Below, piece after piece: positions 23,601 to 32,214 of a stretch of DNA of 64,000 bases (positions within the stretch are counted from its first letter, which is position 1; every line of letters starts with the position of its first letter). Origin of the DNA: Branchiostoma floridae (lineage: Eukaryota > Chordata > Leptocardii > Amphioxiformes > Branchiostomatidae); the NCBI RefSeq assembly GCF_000003815.2, contig NC_049987.1, positions 18,462,066 through 18,526,065 on the forward strand, in the 5' to 3' direction. Both the position numbers and the translations under genes were made by a program. The notes under the pieces are model-generated. The model was not told the origin of the DNA, searched no databases, and saw only the letters and a program-made list of their open reading frames with translations.

Positions 23601-24349
23601 TCTGTACTTCTGAAAAATATGAGTAGCCACTGAAGGAAATGCATTTTCTTGAAGTGAAGTTCATTCATAGGTCAGTTATTTCTAATGCCAGGCATCTCCA
23701 GCAACAGTCAATAAAACTAGGAAAACAAAACAATAAAAAATGCCTCCATTATATATCTGTTTTATATACATAGTTAAAGTCAAGTCTGAAACATCTAATA
23801 AAATCTAATGCATTGTTTAACAGTTTCAAAACAAAATTAAATGCATAAAGAATGCTTCCTGTCATTGTCAAGGCCATTCCTGCAGAAATTCCTGCAGGAA
23901 ACATTCTTCCTGCAGGAATTTACCTTTCTCTTGCAGGAATTTCTGCAGGAATGCCTGCAGCATTCCTGCAGGAAAAACGCTTCCTGCAGGAATTCCTGCA
24001 GGAAGAAAATTTTCAAAATGAATATTCATGAAAGTTATTATCATATTTCACAACTGTACATCATACTTGTCAATCATATGTAAAGACTTTGCACCAAGTG
24101 CTTTTATATTGAAAATATTAGCACATTTCAAAATGGGAAAAACGGAATTCCAATCTTAAGATGGAGCTTCTTTTCTGTCTTTCATGTTTCAGTTACCCAC
24201 AAGCCCTGGCGATGGTAGCCAGTGGACAGGTCGACGCGAAGAGGCTCATCACCCATAACTTCTCATTGGAGGAGAGCCTGAAGGCGTTCCAAACAGCCAA
24301 CTCACGCGAGTCAAGGGCCATTAAAGTCATGATAAATTGTTCAACATAA
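5662..24349 (+). CDS. SORD: Sorbitol dehydrogenase (L-iditol 2-dehydrogenase), complete, 8 exons
   Basis: Exons: 5662-5718, 6137-6170, 7371-7535, 12135-12294, 12919-13103, 14108-14283, 15240-15361, 24193-24349. All have GT-AG borders and matching phases, giving 351 residues (human SORD: 357). The enzyme is a cytosolic zinc-dependent MDR dehydrogenase that oxidises sorbitol to fructose with NAD+. Catalytic-zinc positions are visible: Cys42 (GICGSD), His67-Glu68 (MGHES) and Glu153 (LEPLSV). The nucleotide-binding GAGPIG is at 177-182, with Asp201 where NAD+-specific members carry an acidic residue. The GVFRYCN motif lies near the end of exon 7. Unlike human SORD, it keeps four cysteines (97, 100, 103, 111) of the MDR structural-zinc loop. 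Exon 2 is only 34 nt but supplies the ENYP-like segment and completes the codon for Glu31. Two antisense BTB-like ORFs sit in intron 3. The last intron is 8.8 kb and contains the assembly gap. Confidence 0.95.
6137..6170 (+). CDS. SORD: SORD exon 2 (34 nt)
   Basis: This very short exon lies between TATTAG and GTAGGT and reads [11 protein letters not shown] plus one base. It joins exon 1 (phase 0) to exon 3 (phase 1). The joined sequence [22 protein letters not shown] aligns with the ENYPIPEPGPNEVLL...SVG region of SORD proteins. Confidence 0.85.
7195..7346 (+). repeat. (CATC)n / (ATTC)n microsatellite
   Basis: About 150 bp of near-perfect tetranucleotide repeat, mainly CATC with interspersed CATT. 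It ends about 25 bp before the acceptor AG (7369-7370) of SORD exon 3. The open frame rich in Ser-Ile-His-Pro across it is a repeat artefact. Confidence 0.95.
8126..8186. repeat. Imperfect inverted repeat in SORD intron 3
   Basis: GTCAGGGTAGA...CTGCGAT is followed after a short loop by ATCGCAG ATTCTACCCTGAC. The stem is about 20 bp with a small internal mismatch. Confidence 0.75.
8191..8617 (-). mobile_element. hAT-like MITE, TAGGGGTGGGTACCGG family (copy A, inverted)
   Basis: The right edge reads ...ACCCACCCCTA, the inverted start of the family seen intact at 43473-43815. The left part carries the family's GGACCGGTCAGGAAAAACC block. Internal blocks such as TTCAGGTCCAGAGGATCAGG match other copies. 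The left terminus is degraded. Confidence 0.6.
9363..9455. repeat. Direct duplication of about 46 bp
   Basis: GTCTTTTGGCT.TGATTTACTG...TATAA.AGTATC occurs twice back to back (about 9364-9409 and 9410-9455). The stop codon of the neighbouring BTB-like ORF (9439-9441) lies inside the second copy. Confidence 0.8.
9439..10056 (-). CDS. BTB/BACK-like protein 1, intronless, antisense in SORD intron 3
   Basis: The 205-residue ORF starts at MFTTMSLRR. Residues about 19-85 look like a divergent BTB/POZ fold ([14 protein letters not shown], then a [16 protein letters not shown] stretch). Residues about 90-145 resemble the helical segment after BTB ([20 protein letters not shown], then [13 protein letters not shown]), as in BACK-containing proteins. 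A CxxC pair follows (THCWRCRW). The neighbouring ORF 10643-11377 has the same order of blocks, the same MF(S/T)TM start and the same (T/V)HC.RC motif, so two ORFs support each other as real, duplicated genes. BTB-BACK proteins are often cullin-3 adaptors, but no substrate domain is visible here, so function is unknown. No introns or clear promoter were seen. Retrogene origin or pseudogenisation remains possible. Confidence 0.55.
   Translation of the reverse strand: MFTTMSLRRSLSRSSHPRMRIMVGGKYFKIRKDLVVFFQRKLADEDIRDYFKKIKAKDFRRYLRAVEKDVYPTKPRRMMRLAMVAKGLKSSDVYDTLVQRVLQSLKIENCLDLARLAHFLDVPEIEHAAVDFALTHREEVLNGAPAVKKGTPRRITHCWRCRWKYNQWKSSESSTPCELEFILESGIGLLEDLWGGQVKKRLILL
10057..10642. other. Spacer between the two BTB-like ORFs
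   Basis: AT-rich, with no recognised gene. It should include the promoter of BTB-like 1 and the 3' end of BTB-like 2. No poly(A) signal was assigned with confidence. Confidence 0.4.
10643..11377 (-). CDS. BTB/BACK-like protein 2, intronless paralogue of the neighbour
   Basis: The open frame begins at 11389, but the ATG at 11377 is preferred because it gives MFSTM, matching MFTTM of the downstream paralogue. The product is about 244 residues. Shared blocks: an N-terminal BTB-like stretch ([20 protein letters not shown]), [20 protein letters not shown], a helical [30 protein letters not shown], and a C-terminal VHCPRCQ followed by TPCQMKF. After TPCQMKF the 10643 frame becomes basic. An overlapping frame ending at 10629 is instead acidic and serine-rich ([16 protein letters not shown]) and looks more protein-like, so a frameshift near 10800 or a short undetected intron is possible. 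Both genes are on the minus strand, 586 bp apart, inside SORD intron 3. Confidence 0.5.
   Translation of the reverse strand: MFSTMNCFKQPPSYDLHSSSSNICLAAGRTRAYVHKVTLATWGGITEGKFSTTSFWDATEVVLKDVRGKDLKSFVNLLEDGLVPSRLGKLFRLAAIASELGITDALDKLCQAIILKLKPSNCVRITQAAHWLDLKAVEKSGEDFVMRNRHAVLTASAAKKLLGSRHTVHCPRCQKRASTDRPTPCQMKFMKKRMLRHWRKIQSSPRVNQKRVFGLKLRPWQRRQGHALRRDWRKPATRFRPMKL
11690..11868 (+). mobile_element. hAT-like MITE fragment (copy B)
   Basis: GAGTGGGTACCGTTATCGAAAA, the TTCAGACCTGAAC block and GCGAATGGGCCATACTC match the 5' part of the family at 43473-43815. The 3' half is absent. Confidence 0.6.
12295..14107. other. SORD introns 4 and 5
   Basis: Non-coding apart from exon 5 (12919-13103). 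A short GAGAGAGTCAGCAAA duplication lies near 12750-12800. No gene or mobile element was recognised. Confidence 0.5.
14355..14592 (-). mobile_element. tRNA-derived SINE
   Basis: The minus strand reads GTATGGCTCAGTTGGAATTG (box A-like) and then GGTTCTGGGTTCGAATC (box B-like), the split promoter of a tRNA gene. A non-tRNA body follows, with CCCTTGGGAAAGACACTTTC and a TTAAAGAACCCATCGCACAC block. The head no longer folds as a complete tRNA, so this is a SINE rather than a tRNA gene. Confidence 0.75.
14755..15200 (+). repeat. Tandem array of about ten 45-bp units with CRE-like and CCAAT motifs
   Basis: Degenerate units of 37-52 bp follow the order: GTGCACACACCAAGTGACGT, then CCTTGGTGCTGATTGG, then a T-rich spacer. 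ATTGG (inverted CCAAT) appears in seven units. TGACG appears in four units, one of them a full palindromic CRE, TGACGTCA, at 14818-14825. The array lies in SORD intron 6, about 40 bp before exon 7. Confidence 0.8.
15805..16138 (+). repeat. Left arm of long inverted repeat with TTCCTGCAGGAA sub-repeats
   Basis: This arm is almost identical to the reverse complement of 23870-24172; one mismatch was seen in the first 170 bp. Its inner half is a tandem run built on the palindrome TTCCTGCAGGAA. It has one sub-repeat of roughly 28 bp more than the right arm. Confidence 0.9.
16168..16910. mobile_element. Non-autonomous DNA transposon with ~45-bp TIRs (PIF/Harbinger-like)
   Basis: The left end GGTCCCGTTCATGATAC and the right end GTATCATGAACGGGGCC are inverted copies. 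The similarity extends inward through GAAACGGTTCTATCGGTTA. The flanks are TTA on the left and TAA on the right, compatible with a decayed 3-bp TWA duplication. There is no transposase ORF. A degenerate relative of its internal GATGCAAAC region lies near 19060-19230. Confidence 0.7.
18151..18718. other. Assembly gap (568 N)
   Basis: A run of undetermined bases. Open frames crossing it are meaningless. On the right it is bordered by long C and A homopolymers. Confidence 1.
18728..18945 (+). repeat. Direct repeat with C-tract/A-tract next to the gap
   Basis: CCCCCC..AAAAAAA.CGCCAA.CTTCCCAGAGAGGCCGGTGAAGGAG occurs twice (about 18728-18782 and 18880-18940). Between the copies is a repeated TATATTCCTTTCCCG. 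These low-complexity repeats may explain the gap. Confidence 0.75.
19245..19345 (+). repeat. Tandem GGTAACGCTTAACGGTAAATTC repeats, cluster 1
   Basis: Three to four units of about 32 bp built on GGTAA(C/T)GCTTAACGGT, followed by (A/G)AATTCAGGAGG. Confidence 0.8.
19600..20240. repeat. Degenerate repeats around CTGCATTTT..GACAAATTTTGC
   Basis: A motif of the type GGGGAAATTT-AAA-TCTGGACC--CTGAAAC-CCATTT-CTGCATTTT is repeated four times at roughly 170-200 bp intervals. A further copy occurs at 47189-47270, so this is an interspersed family with tandem-like arrangement here. Confidence 0.55.
20275..20450 (+). repeat. Tandem GGTAACGCTTAACGGTGAATT repeats, cluster 2
   Basis: Five or more degenerate units of the same repeat as at 19245-19345, about 30-35 bp apart. 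The two clusters bracket the degenerate repeats at 19600-20240. Confidence 0.75.
21658..21970 (-). pseudogene. Retrotransposon reverse-transcriptase C-terminal relic, frameshifted
   Basis: The minus-strand frame contains [20 protein letters not shown], then HFIVYC. This is a CxxC...HxxxxC segment typical of the C-terminal end of polyproteins of many invertebrate non-LTR elements (pattern IP..ERICQ.C....IEDE.HFL..C). The similarity continues in another frame ([17 protein letters not shown]), implying at least one frameshift. No complete element surrounds it. Confidence 0.6.
22225..22282. repeat. Hairpin TGATACTGATAGCCA
   Basis: TGATACTGATAGCCA and TGGCTATCAGTATCA form an exact 15-bp stem with a loop of about 26 nt. 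Confidence 0.7.
23323..23356. repeat. Hairpin AAAAGTACTGTAC
   Basis: Two exact 13-bp inverted arms (AAAAGTACTGTAC / GTACAGTACTTTT) with a 7-nt loop in SORD intron 7. Confidence 0.7.
23870..24172 (-). repeat. Right arm of long inverted repeat
   Basis: Reverse complement of 15805-16138, from AAGGCCATTCCTGCAG to GATGGAGCTTCTT. Its outer edge lies 20 bp before the first base of the last SORD exon, so it overlaps the region where branch point and polypyrimidine tract must lie. Confidence 0.9.
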
Positions 24350-24660
24350 GAACTGAGCTTGTTCGTTGACTTGGGGTGGGTACCCGTACAGAAAATTTAG
24401 GTACGTAACGGGTACGGTCCAGGTTTTGACCTAATTGTCAGTGAAAACTTGTGAATGGGCGATACTCAAAACAAGGGGCCAATTTTCTACAAAAAAGAAT
24501 CTGTTCTAACTTCAAGTAAACAACACTAATATCTGTGTTAATTAAAAACCCAAGTTTGACTGAAGAACCTTAGCGACTACTAGTATCAACTCTCCCCTAT
24601 TTTGCTCCTCTACTTTTCTTATAGTAAATCAAAGGTTTGTATAATAAATCAAAGGTAACA
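24350..24660 (+). other. SORD: SORD 3' UTR, with hAT-like MITE fragment and AATAAA
   Basis: After the stop codon, 24371 to about 24610 matches the 5' part of the hAT-like family (TTGGGGTGGGTACCCGTACA, GTGAATGGGCGATACTC). The first AATAAA (24643-24648) lies about 290 bp after the stop. The 3' UTR therefore appears to be made largely of transposon sequence, if that signal is used. Confidence 0.5.
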
Positions 24661-25693
24661 TTCCATCAAATGATGCTGTTGAGTTTTGTTTGTGTGTGTT
24701 TCTTTTAGGGCGGGGTTGGCCAGGCCGTGATCAAGTAAATTAGCTAGTTTTCAAATTAAGTTTACAATATTTGCTGGCAAGAATTCAGTATGTATTTTGG
24801 TTGTAAAACAAAAATTGACCTTCAAAGGAATGTATTTCTAAGGCAGTTGTTTTGAATATTCGAGGAATTACCCTATTCACATATCACTTGAATTGTACCA
24901 TTCTACCTAAACTTTCCAGTCATAAATATGAAATCTCTATCATTTACCATTGTTTACCAATGCGATATTTGAGTAGCCTTGGCTCACGGTGGTTAGGCAA
25001 AGAAGTCTCTTGTTTGTTTTTGTTTGTCTGTTTTTACGTGAATTCATTATCTTCTTGCCAAATCAAGGTTCAAATGTCCTCCTTAGTTTATGAAAAATTT
25101 CCTCATGAATTAAGTGAATTATGTCCATATTGCGACCATTTTGTCTTGATACTAAAAAAAGTATTCATGTAAGCTTCTTGGCAAAGGTACTTACCAAAGC
25201 TTAAATACACAATTCCAAAATTGACATCCATACGCAAGTTCACGGGAAAAGGTAACTTTATTAATAACTTGAACAACCAGACTACTAGACATCCTCATTT
25301 CTAAGAATCAAACAAAACAATAAAAAAACAAAACCACAAACTTAGATAAATGCGCTGTCATTCACAAGTTTGCAAATCAGCTTTACCAATAGTCTTTTGG
25401 CATTGCCCTTTGCATTGGTTTTGGCAAACTATCAAAATAATCAGATAAATTTAAAGATTTTTACTAATAGAACTAGACTCATCTTACAAAATTAATGTTC
25501 TTCCATATAAATTCAAACTATAAGCCAAGACTACTAGTATACAATGCTTCATAACATAGCTACTTGCTACAGTTACTATTCCTAGAAGAGGAAAATAATT
25601 AGTAAGTAATATCATGATCTCAGGTTCAGAAGTGGAGGCACTTTTCATGTTAACATGTACTTCTCACTCACTTTTCATGTTAACATGTACTTT
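24661..25693. other. Intergenic SORD / zinc-finger gene
   Basis: No gene recognised. CACTTTTCATGTTAACATGTACT is duplicated at about 25638-25692, directly before the mobile element at 25694. Confidence 0.5.
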
Positions 25694-26065
25694 CAGGGCT
25701 CGAAATACTGGGTGCATGTGCACCCAGGTGCACCTGAAATTAGAGCTGTGCACCCAATTATTTTCTGTGGGTGCATTGGTGCACCCAAATATTTTCATAT
25801 AGGCTTATGCATGTAAAGATATCAAAGTATACATGTATACATCATATTCTTGACATCTAAAAAAGTGTTAGAAAGATAATAAAAATGTCTGTCATGTTAC
25901 TTGTTTAAGAATTTGATAGCTTGTAAGTTGTAACTAAGTTTCATAATTAGGATTTTCTGACATTCTACTTAAATTTAAGTGGTGCACTAAAAAATTTTTT
26001 GCTGCACCAAATTTTTAAACTGGGTGCCTGGTGCACCTAATCCCAAAAATGAATTTCGAGCCCTG
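25694..26065 (+). mobile_element. GTGCACC-rich MITE, CAGGGCTCGAAAT termini (copy 1)
   Basis: It starts CAGGGCTCGAAATACTGGGT and ends ATTTCGAGCCCTG. It is flanked by ACTTT on both sides (5-bp target duplication). GTGCACCCA and AGGTGCACCT motifs sit inside both ends, and the AT-rich middle has no ORF. Related copies: 35687-36003, 52839-53178 and 56594-56959. Confidence 0.8.
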
Positions 26066-26161
26066 ACTTTCTACTATTTATGACTCATCACTGAATGTAC
26101 AATGAAGTTTACTTCTAGTTTCTTACCAAAAGAACAACATTATTAAATGCAAGAGCAGGCG

Positions 26162-27333
26162 TCAAATGTGATGTTCTTTTGATAGAGTTAAGCATTTCTC
26201 TGGGTTTGTCAGTGTGAGTTTGTCAGTGTGAGTCCGCATGTGTCTCTTCATGTTAGCCAGCTGACTGAACTGTCTGCTACACTCCTCACACTTGTAGGGT
26301 TTTTCACCTGTGTGAGTCTGCACATGTCTCTTTAGGGCACCCAGACGACTGAACTGTCTGCTACACTCCTCACACTTGTAGGGTTTTTCACCTGTGTGAG
26401 TCCGCACATGTCTCTTTAGGGCACTCAGGCGACTGAACTGACTGCTACACCCCTCACAGCTGTACGGTTTCTCCCGTGTGAGTCCGCATGTGTCTTTTTA
26501 GGGGACCCAGCTCATTAAACTGCCTGTTGCATTCTTCACATTTGTACGGTTTCTCACCGGTGTGAGTCCGCATGTGTCTCTTTAGGGCACCCTGATGACT
26601 GAACTGACTGCTACATCGCTCACAGCTGTAGGGTTTCTCACCCGTGTGAGTCCGCATGTGTCGTTTTAGGTGACCCAGCTCATTAAACTGCCTGTTGCAT
26701 TCCTCACACTTGTATGGTTTCTCACCGGTGTGAGTCCGCATGTGTTTCTTTAGACTACCCAGCTCACTGAACTGCCTGCTGCACTCCTCACATTTATAGG
26801 GTTTCTCTCCAGTGTGAGTCCTTATGTGAATCTTCAGAGTAGCCTGCAAACTGAACTGCCTGCTGCACTCCTCACATCTGAAGGGTTTCTCACCTGTGTG
26901 AGTCCGCATGTGTCTCTTTAGATGAACCAGCTCGCTGAAGTGACTGCTGCACTCCTCACACCTGAAGGGTTTCTCACCTGTGTGAGTCCGCATATGCCTC
27001 TTCAGATTTCCCAGCTCACTGAACTGTTTGTTGCACTCCTCACAACTGTAGGGTTTTTCACCTGTGTGAGTCCGTATGTGTCTCTTCAGATGACTTAGTT
27101 GACTGAACTGCTTGTTGCACTCCTCACACCTATATGGTTTTTCCCCTGTGTCAGTCCGCATGTGAGTCTTCAGATGATCCAGCTGACTGAATCGACTGTT
27201 GCACTCCTCACATTTGTAGGATTTCTCCTCTTTGTCTGATAGCACATAGGAATCCTTTGTCGCCTTTTGCATGATGCCATCCAAACTCTGCACGTTGCTT
27301 TTTGTTGCCATCCTTGTATATCTGGTGCAAATT
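26162..27333 (-). CDS. C2H2 zinc-finger protein, 12 fingers, broken by a 2-nt deletion
   Basis: The likely start is the ATG at 27311 ([12 protein letters not shown]), 22 nt after an acceptor (CTATCTTCAG|AA, exon from 27333). A long tandem C2H2 array follows, each finger of type Y(K/S)CEEC..QFS.L..LKRH.R with HTGEKP linkers. Nine fingers are in frame (about residues 32 to 280). At about 26473 the linker is 2 nt shorter than the other copies (TTTCTCCCGTG against TTTCTCACCCGTG), so the frame runs into a stop at 26454 after HTGE. Fingers 10-12 continue in another frame to a stop at 26162. Such proteins are usually sequence-specific DNA-binding nuclear regulators; the target is unknown. The break may be a real null allele, a shortened functional 9-finger protein, or a sequencing error in a highly repetitive exon. 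No KRAB, SET or BTB domain is visible. Confidence 0.85.
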
Positions 27334-28512
27334 CTGAAGATAGAATGAAGATGAAAAGTTGTTTTAGCAAAAGAAGCTAGCCTTGTAGTTTCCATAAATG
27401 TACATTGGTAACTCTGCTTGATGGTTATTATCATCTGAATCCTAGGACAAATTACTCGCTTCTTTCTGTCTGTGGGTTAAAACAAGCCTTCCCATCAATC
27501 CAACAGCTAATGTGCAGGTCAAAGGTGAAGGCCCCTACTTGTAAACAGTTCTTGTGTCAACCATAAGCCTTCTCACACTACAATGTAGTTACCATGCATG
27601 CACCGGTGAAAGGAACCCTGGGTACTAGTAATATGTCGAAGGCCCTCAGCCGTAAACAGTCTGATTGTTTCGGTTCGTGTAACAATATCCGGGACGTAAT
27701 GGCGCCTGTAAAATGGCGGATTTGTTGATTTTCTGGGGGCCTTCAACTTTGACATATTACCCAGAGTTCCTTTCACCCGTGCATGCCTGGTAACTAGTTG
27801 CTCACCATGCTATCCTTGGCTAGAGCAAGGAGGTTGAAAACCTTTTAAAAACCCTCTTTTTAACCTCATTGGAGAGAGTGACAAATTATGCCCTGCCATG
27901 AGAGTGAGAGAGGCTTTTGTACATTTTAGAATTTTAGGAATTTTGACACCTTTTGACATGCAGATTTTTTCACGCGCAAATTTCAAACCTACTTTTAGCA
28001 CGTGAATTATAATCAATTGAAAATCACTGGAATTTTCTGAATGAACCCGTCCTAAATAAAGATGATAGACGGTCACTGAAAAAAAAAAACATGTCGTTGT
28101 GAATGAATTTTATAAAGAATTGTGATGCCGAATATAACGTAAACAACATAGCTATAATTGCCTGTCCGAAGTTATGGTCAATTGATTTTGTACCAATTTT
28201 GTAGAGTAGAGTAGAGTCTTCGGTTAAAGGTAGGAGTCTTGCTCCAGTTGAAACCGCTCCTCATTCTGTTCGGTCAGCATACCGACATGGTTGGTTTATG
28301 TGGTCTGACCAGAGCCTTGTAGTTGTACATAATGGGGTGGTGTTCCATGGCTCTATTTAGCCTCATCTTAAAACTGGTATAACGCGTCTTCAGCGGGCTG
28401 AGCTTCAAAAGGAAGTGGCATTTTCGCGCAATGCTTCAGAAATCACGTAGCGCTTCGCTTTTCTATCAAACCTACGTAGCATTTGGTATAAAAATACAAT
28501 AGATCACCTTAC
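27334..28512 (-). other. Zinc-finger gene intron 1
   Basis: Bounded on the minus strand by the donor TTCAG|GTAAGG (28513/28512) and the acceptor ATCTTCAG|AA (27334). It contains the MITE at 27586-27796 and no recognised gene. Confidence 0.5.
27586..27796. mobile_element. MITE with ~55-bp imperfect TIRs (TAGTTACCA...TGGTAACTA)
   Basis: The left end TAGTTACCATGCATGCACCG and the right end, read inverted, TAGTTACCAGGCATGCACGG continue with GTGAAAGGAAC.CTGGGTA in both arms. There is no ORF of its own. The target duplication is not clear. Confidence 0.75.
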
Positions 28513-28700
28513 CTGAACAAACTTTAACCCTAGTACTGCACAGAAAGGCCAGATGGCTTTCTAAGTCAGCGGATTTTTGGGGTCTTTCTGGAAGGATGAG
28601 AAACTCTCCAAACCACGCCGATCGCCACGACTACGAACAGGACGTGACGTCAGGTGACCCGGAACTATTCATGCTCATAGGTCAAGATTATCTCCTGGTT
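28513..28700 (-). other. Probable 5' UTR exon and promoter of the zinc-finger gene
   Basis: A good minus-strand donor at 28513/28512 and a more GC-rich block at 28500-28690 suggest the first, non-coding exon. The transcription start is not defined. Confidence 0.35.
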
Positions 28701-29194
28701 ATTCAGCAGATGTCGCGAACTTACCCGGTCAAGATACACTACAACATGTAGATGATGAATAAAGACATGGTAATCGTTAGACTTCATGTTTGATGATAGT
28801 CCTTTTTAGAATACATAGGATTTATGACTTTTATGAATTGTGCAATTAGAAATTAAATCCTATATTATTGTAACAGCATCTAACTTCTCTATTTTGGTTC
28901 GAAAAATGTAACAGGTAATTTTTGGTCAAGCCTACCTGACTGTTAATTAACTTAAGGACAATTCCTCCTTTAAAACAATTTCACCCATTTGTAACATACA
29001 CAGGGCAGGTAATAAAATTAATATTATTGATAACATTTTACGACATAGTACACCAAATACAAATTACTCAAGTAACTGGATATGATTTTAGAACGTCAGA
29101 ACAAGACATTTCTGACAACATCCATTATCTTTCGTCAGTGACACATCCATCCACAACTTTTTGCATTATGCTGCTCATACAGACACATACACAC

Positions 29195-29200
29195 ACTTAA

Positions 29201-29251
<51 letters not shown>
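29195..29251 (+). repeat. (CA)n microsatellite
   Basis: About 28 almost uninterrupted CA dinucleotides. Confidence 0.95.
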
Positions 29252-29254
<3 letters not shown>

Positions 29255-32088
29255 CCACTCACATAGACAAATTGGTAAAGTAAAAAAAAATGATAGAACA
29301 CTGACAAAAGGACATTAATAAAGTGGTCATTTTTAATGGGCCCACCAATGGTATTGCCTAGTCCACAGTTATTAACATATTACACATGTACATCATTGTT
29401 TCTTCACTACAGAATATGCATCCATGTGCCCACTACACATTAGTATACTTATACGTTAGTCATGAAAAAAATAGGCATATAATAATATCCATACATACGT
29501 TGATACATCACAGATGTACAGCATACGCTATATATGTCACGGACAATGTTACTGCCATGCAGTATCGGGTGCATAATAAATGAGCATAAACCAGGAAAAT
29601 TTGTACGTTCACATTGACTTCTAAAGAAGTTTAAAATACTCCATTCTTCATGTACGTCTTTATGCTAAAAATTAACTGAATATGGCTGTCCGTAAGGATA
29701 CATATATGAACATGTATTGTTTAAGCAAATGGGAGTCAGGCTTTCCACATACTGTTACATTCAACTGTTTTTTAAACTGAACCTTTGGTACTGTATAATT
29801 TTTCATGACCAGTATACTGTGGCAATGTAGTAATATGAAGATAACTTCAATGTTCTTCAAAATGTATCAGGTTTGGTTGAAATCTATTGTCGTATTGAAC
29901 AAAGACAAACTTGCACCAAAGCCTTCAAGTAGTTCAAAGTTGTGTACATGTCTAAATACTAGTAACTTTTAGCATGAATGTTCATCTGTGGTGGTAAATG
30001 ATATCGAGACAGATAAACTAAACTTTGTCTAAACCAACACTTCAACAAGTCCTGGACACTCTGTCAAAGTTTGAGCAACCATCCAACTTTGAACAGAGAC
30101 GGGGGGGCGACATAGGTTATCTGGAACTTTAGGCCCAATGCTGCAGCCACGTATCTCTGACGTCAAATCCAAAAGTAACGGTATGAATAAATAGAGGTCT
30201 TTGCAGTATTGTGAAGGAACTAACTTTAAGCAAAGCTCTATAAATAAAATGTCCCTATATGTCTGTATGCTAATAGAATAAAAGCTTAACCTTTAAATAT
30301 TACACAAAGTGCATGGTGCGCAAGGTACAATTGAGGATATCTACAATTTAAAAAACCCACAAACCCATTCAAAAGAACAATGTTGTAAACATATCTTGGA
30401 AAGCATTGAATACAATGGCTTAGTATAAATTGTGTAATACCTTAAACCGACACAATAAGTAATTTAACTAAGTTAAAGAGTTATGACAGATATCACATAT
30501 TTCATTGTACAGACCAAAAATACAATGACGGTGCTACCTGTAATATGTACATTAAAATATGACAACCTAGAAAAATAACATTTCTTTTCAAAACCAAGTT
30601 ATAGAACATGGCATGTTGGTTGAACATTTAACTTATAGTTAAATACTAAGCAACTGGACTATGGGCAAGACTATGGGCATTACATGGAACATTGCACGTC
30701 ATAACCACAACACAAATTGCACCAGGAAGTCATACTTATAAGAAGGTTAATTTTAAGCATATTTGTCATTTCTGTAAACACAAAGCTTAACATTCAAACA
30801 CAAAACAAAGACTCGTACACCTGGTGTATAGGTGCATTGTGCACAAAGACAACGGGTTAGTATTTGTAGGTTATTCAAAAACAACTCATAGCACACAACC
30901 TTGAAGATGTCATGTTTGGGTCCAAACACTATTGCCACAATGTCGCAATAAAGCAACAAAAAAGCTCATTACGTCCTTAGGCTGGGGTCACGAAAATAGC
31001 TCTATATTACACTTTTAAAATAACTTCGACCTAAAATGGTGGTGCAAAACTGGAAACTCATGTATATGTCTCGGGTTCTTTTTTATCAGTCACTGTGATT
31101 TGTGCTTTCATTTTCAAATTACATTGCCACCATCCCAATATACCCTTGCTACAAGGTCTTTAAAGCAACAGATACCAGTTGACAAATACTAATTCATTTG
31201 CCACAACTACAAGTCAAACAAAAAACCAATACAGCCCAATGTTTCTCTAAAAATGAATTTCTGTGACACTTTACAACTTGAAAGTTTTCTTCTTTTTTCC
31301 TTGTCTTGTTAGTGTGTTAATAGCATTTCTGAAATGTACACAGCTAGTGGGAAGCTATAAGTTGCACACATAGTCAAGGTTGTTTGGCTATGAATCACAT
31401 TGTGAAATGAGCTTAAAATGCTTGGGCTGAGTTGGACATTGACACACTATACAGCACAGCCAATACTAAAGAATTCCCAAAAGACTACAGAACATCTTGT
31501 TCATCCAACTAACGCCTGTTCAACTTGGTCCACTGCAGTATTTTTATGAAAGACACCATTTTTCTATCATTTCTTTCAATTCTCAACAACTTCTTTGTGA
31601 CATTTGACATAGAAACATTAAGAGGAAGAAGGGGATGTACATCTATTCAAATATAATGCCACCTTAAGCATTTTGAGCTTGTCATGATATTTTGGTCAAC
31701 CAATTATTAACTTGCACATGTACTGGAGGTCAACGGACTAGGTAGGTAGGTAGGTACTGGTAGTACGCTAGCAGACATGTGTACTTCTGATCTAATGACC
31801 AACAAATTCATATATATCTGAGTGCTATTACTGAAACTATCTAGCTTGGAACCTAGCCTCTTCTTTTTCGAATTTGCTCCGACGAAAGCTTCAAAACAGA
31901 ATAGTCTGGCCCATCCCGCTTAGTCCTTATGTTGTAAATTGTAAATGGATTAACATTGTAAATGGGGTACAATTTCCTGTAAGCCCGTTTTTTCAATAGA
32001 ACTCCCAAGGACTGTGAATCGAAGCCAGTCAGAATGCTGTAATGCTTATTATGTTCTATTTCAGGCAAAATTCAAAGGCCAATTGTTT

Positions 32089-32214
32089 CTAGCCTCCATA
32101 GCAGGCTCTCACACTTTTGTTGGCATCTTTTTTTTAAGAAAAAGAAAAAAGAATCGGCCAGCAACAGTTTATCCTGAGCCCCAAAAGGCCCAGAGAGCCT
32201 GCTATGGAGGCTAG
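32089..32214. mobile_element. 126-bp MITE, CTAGCCTCCATAGCAGGCTC termini
   Basis: Perfect inverted ends CTAGCCTCCATAGCAGGCTC / GAGCCTGCTATGGAGGCTAG enclose about 85 bp. The flanks share ATTGTTT (7 bp), a likely target duplication. Confidence 0.8.
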
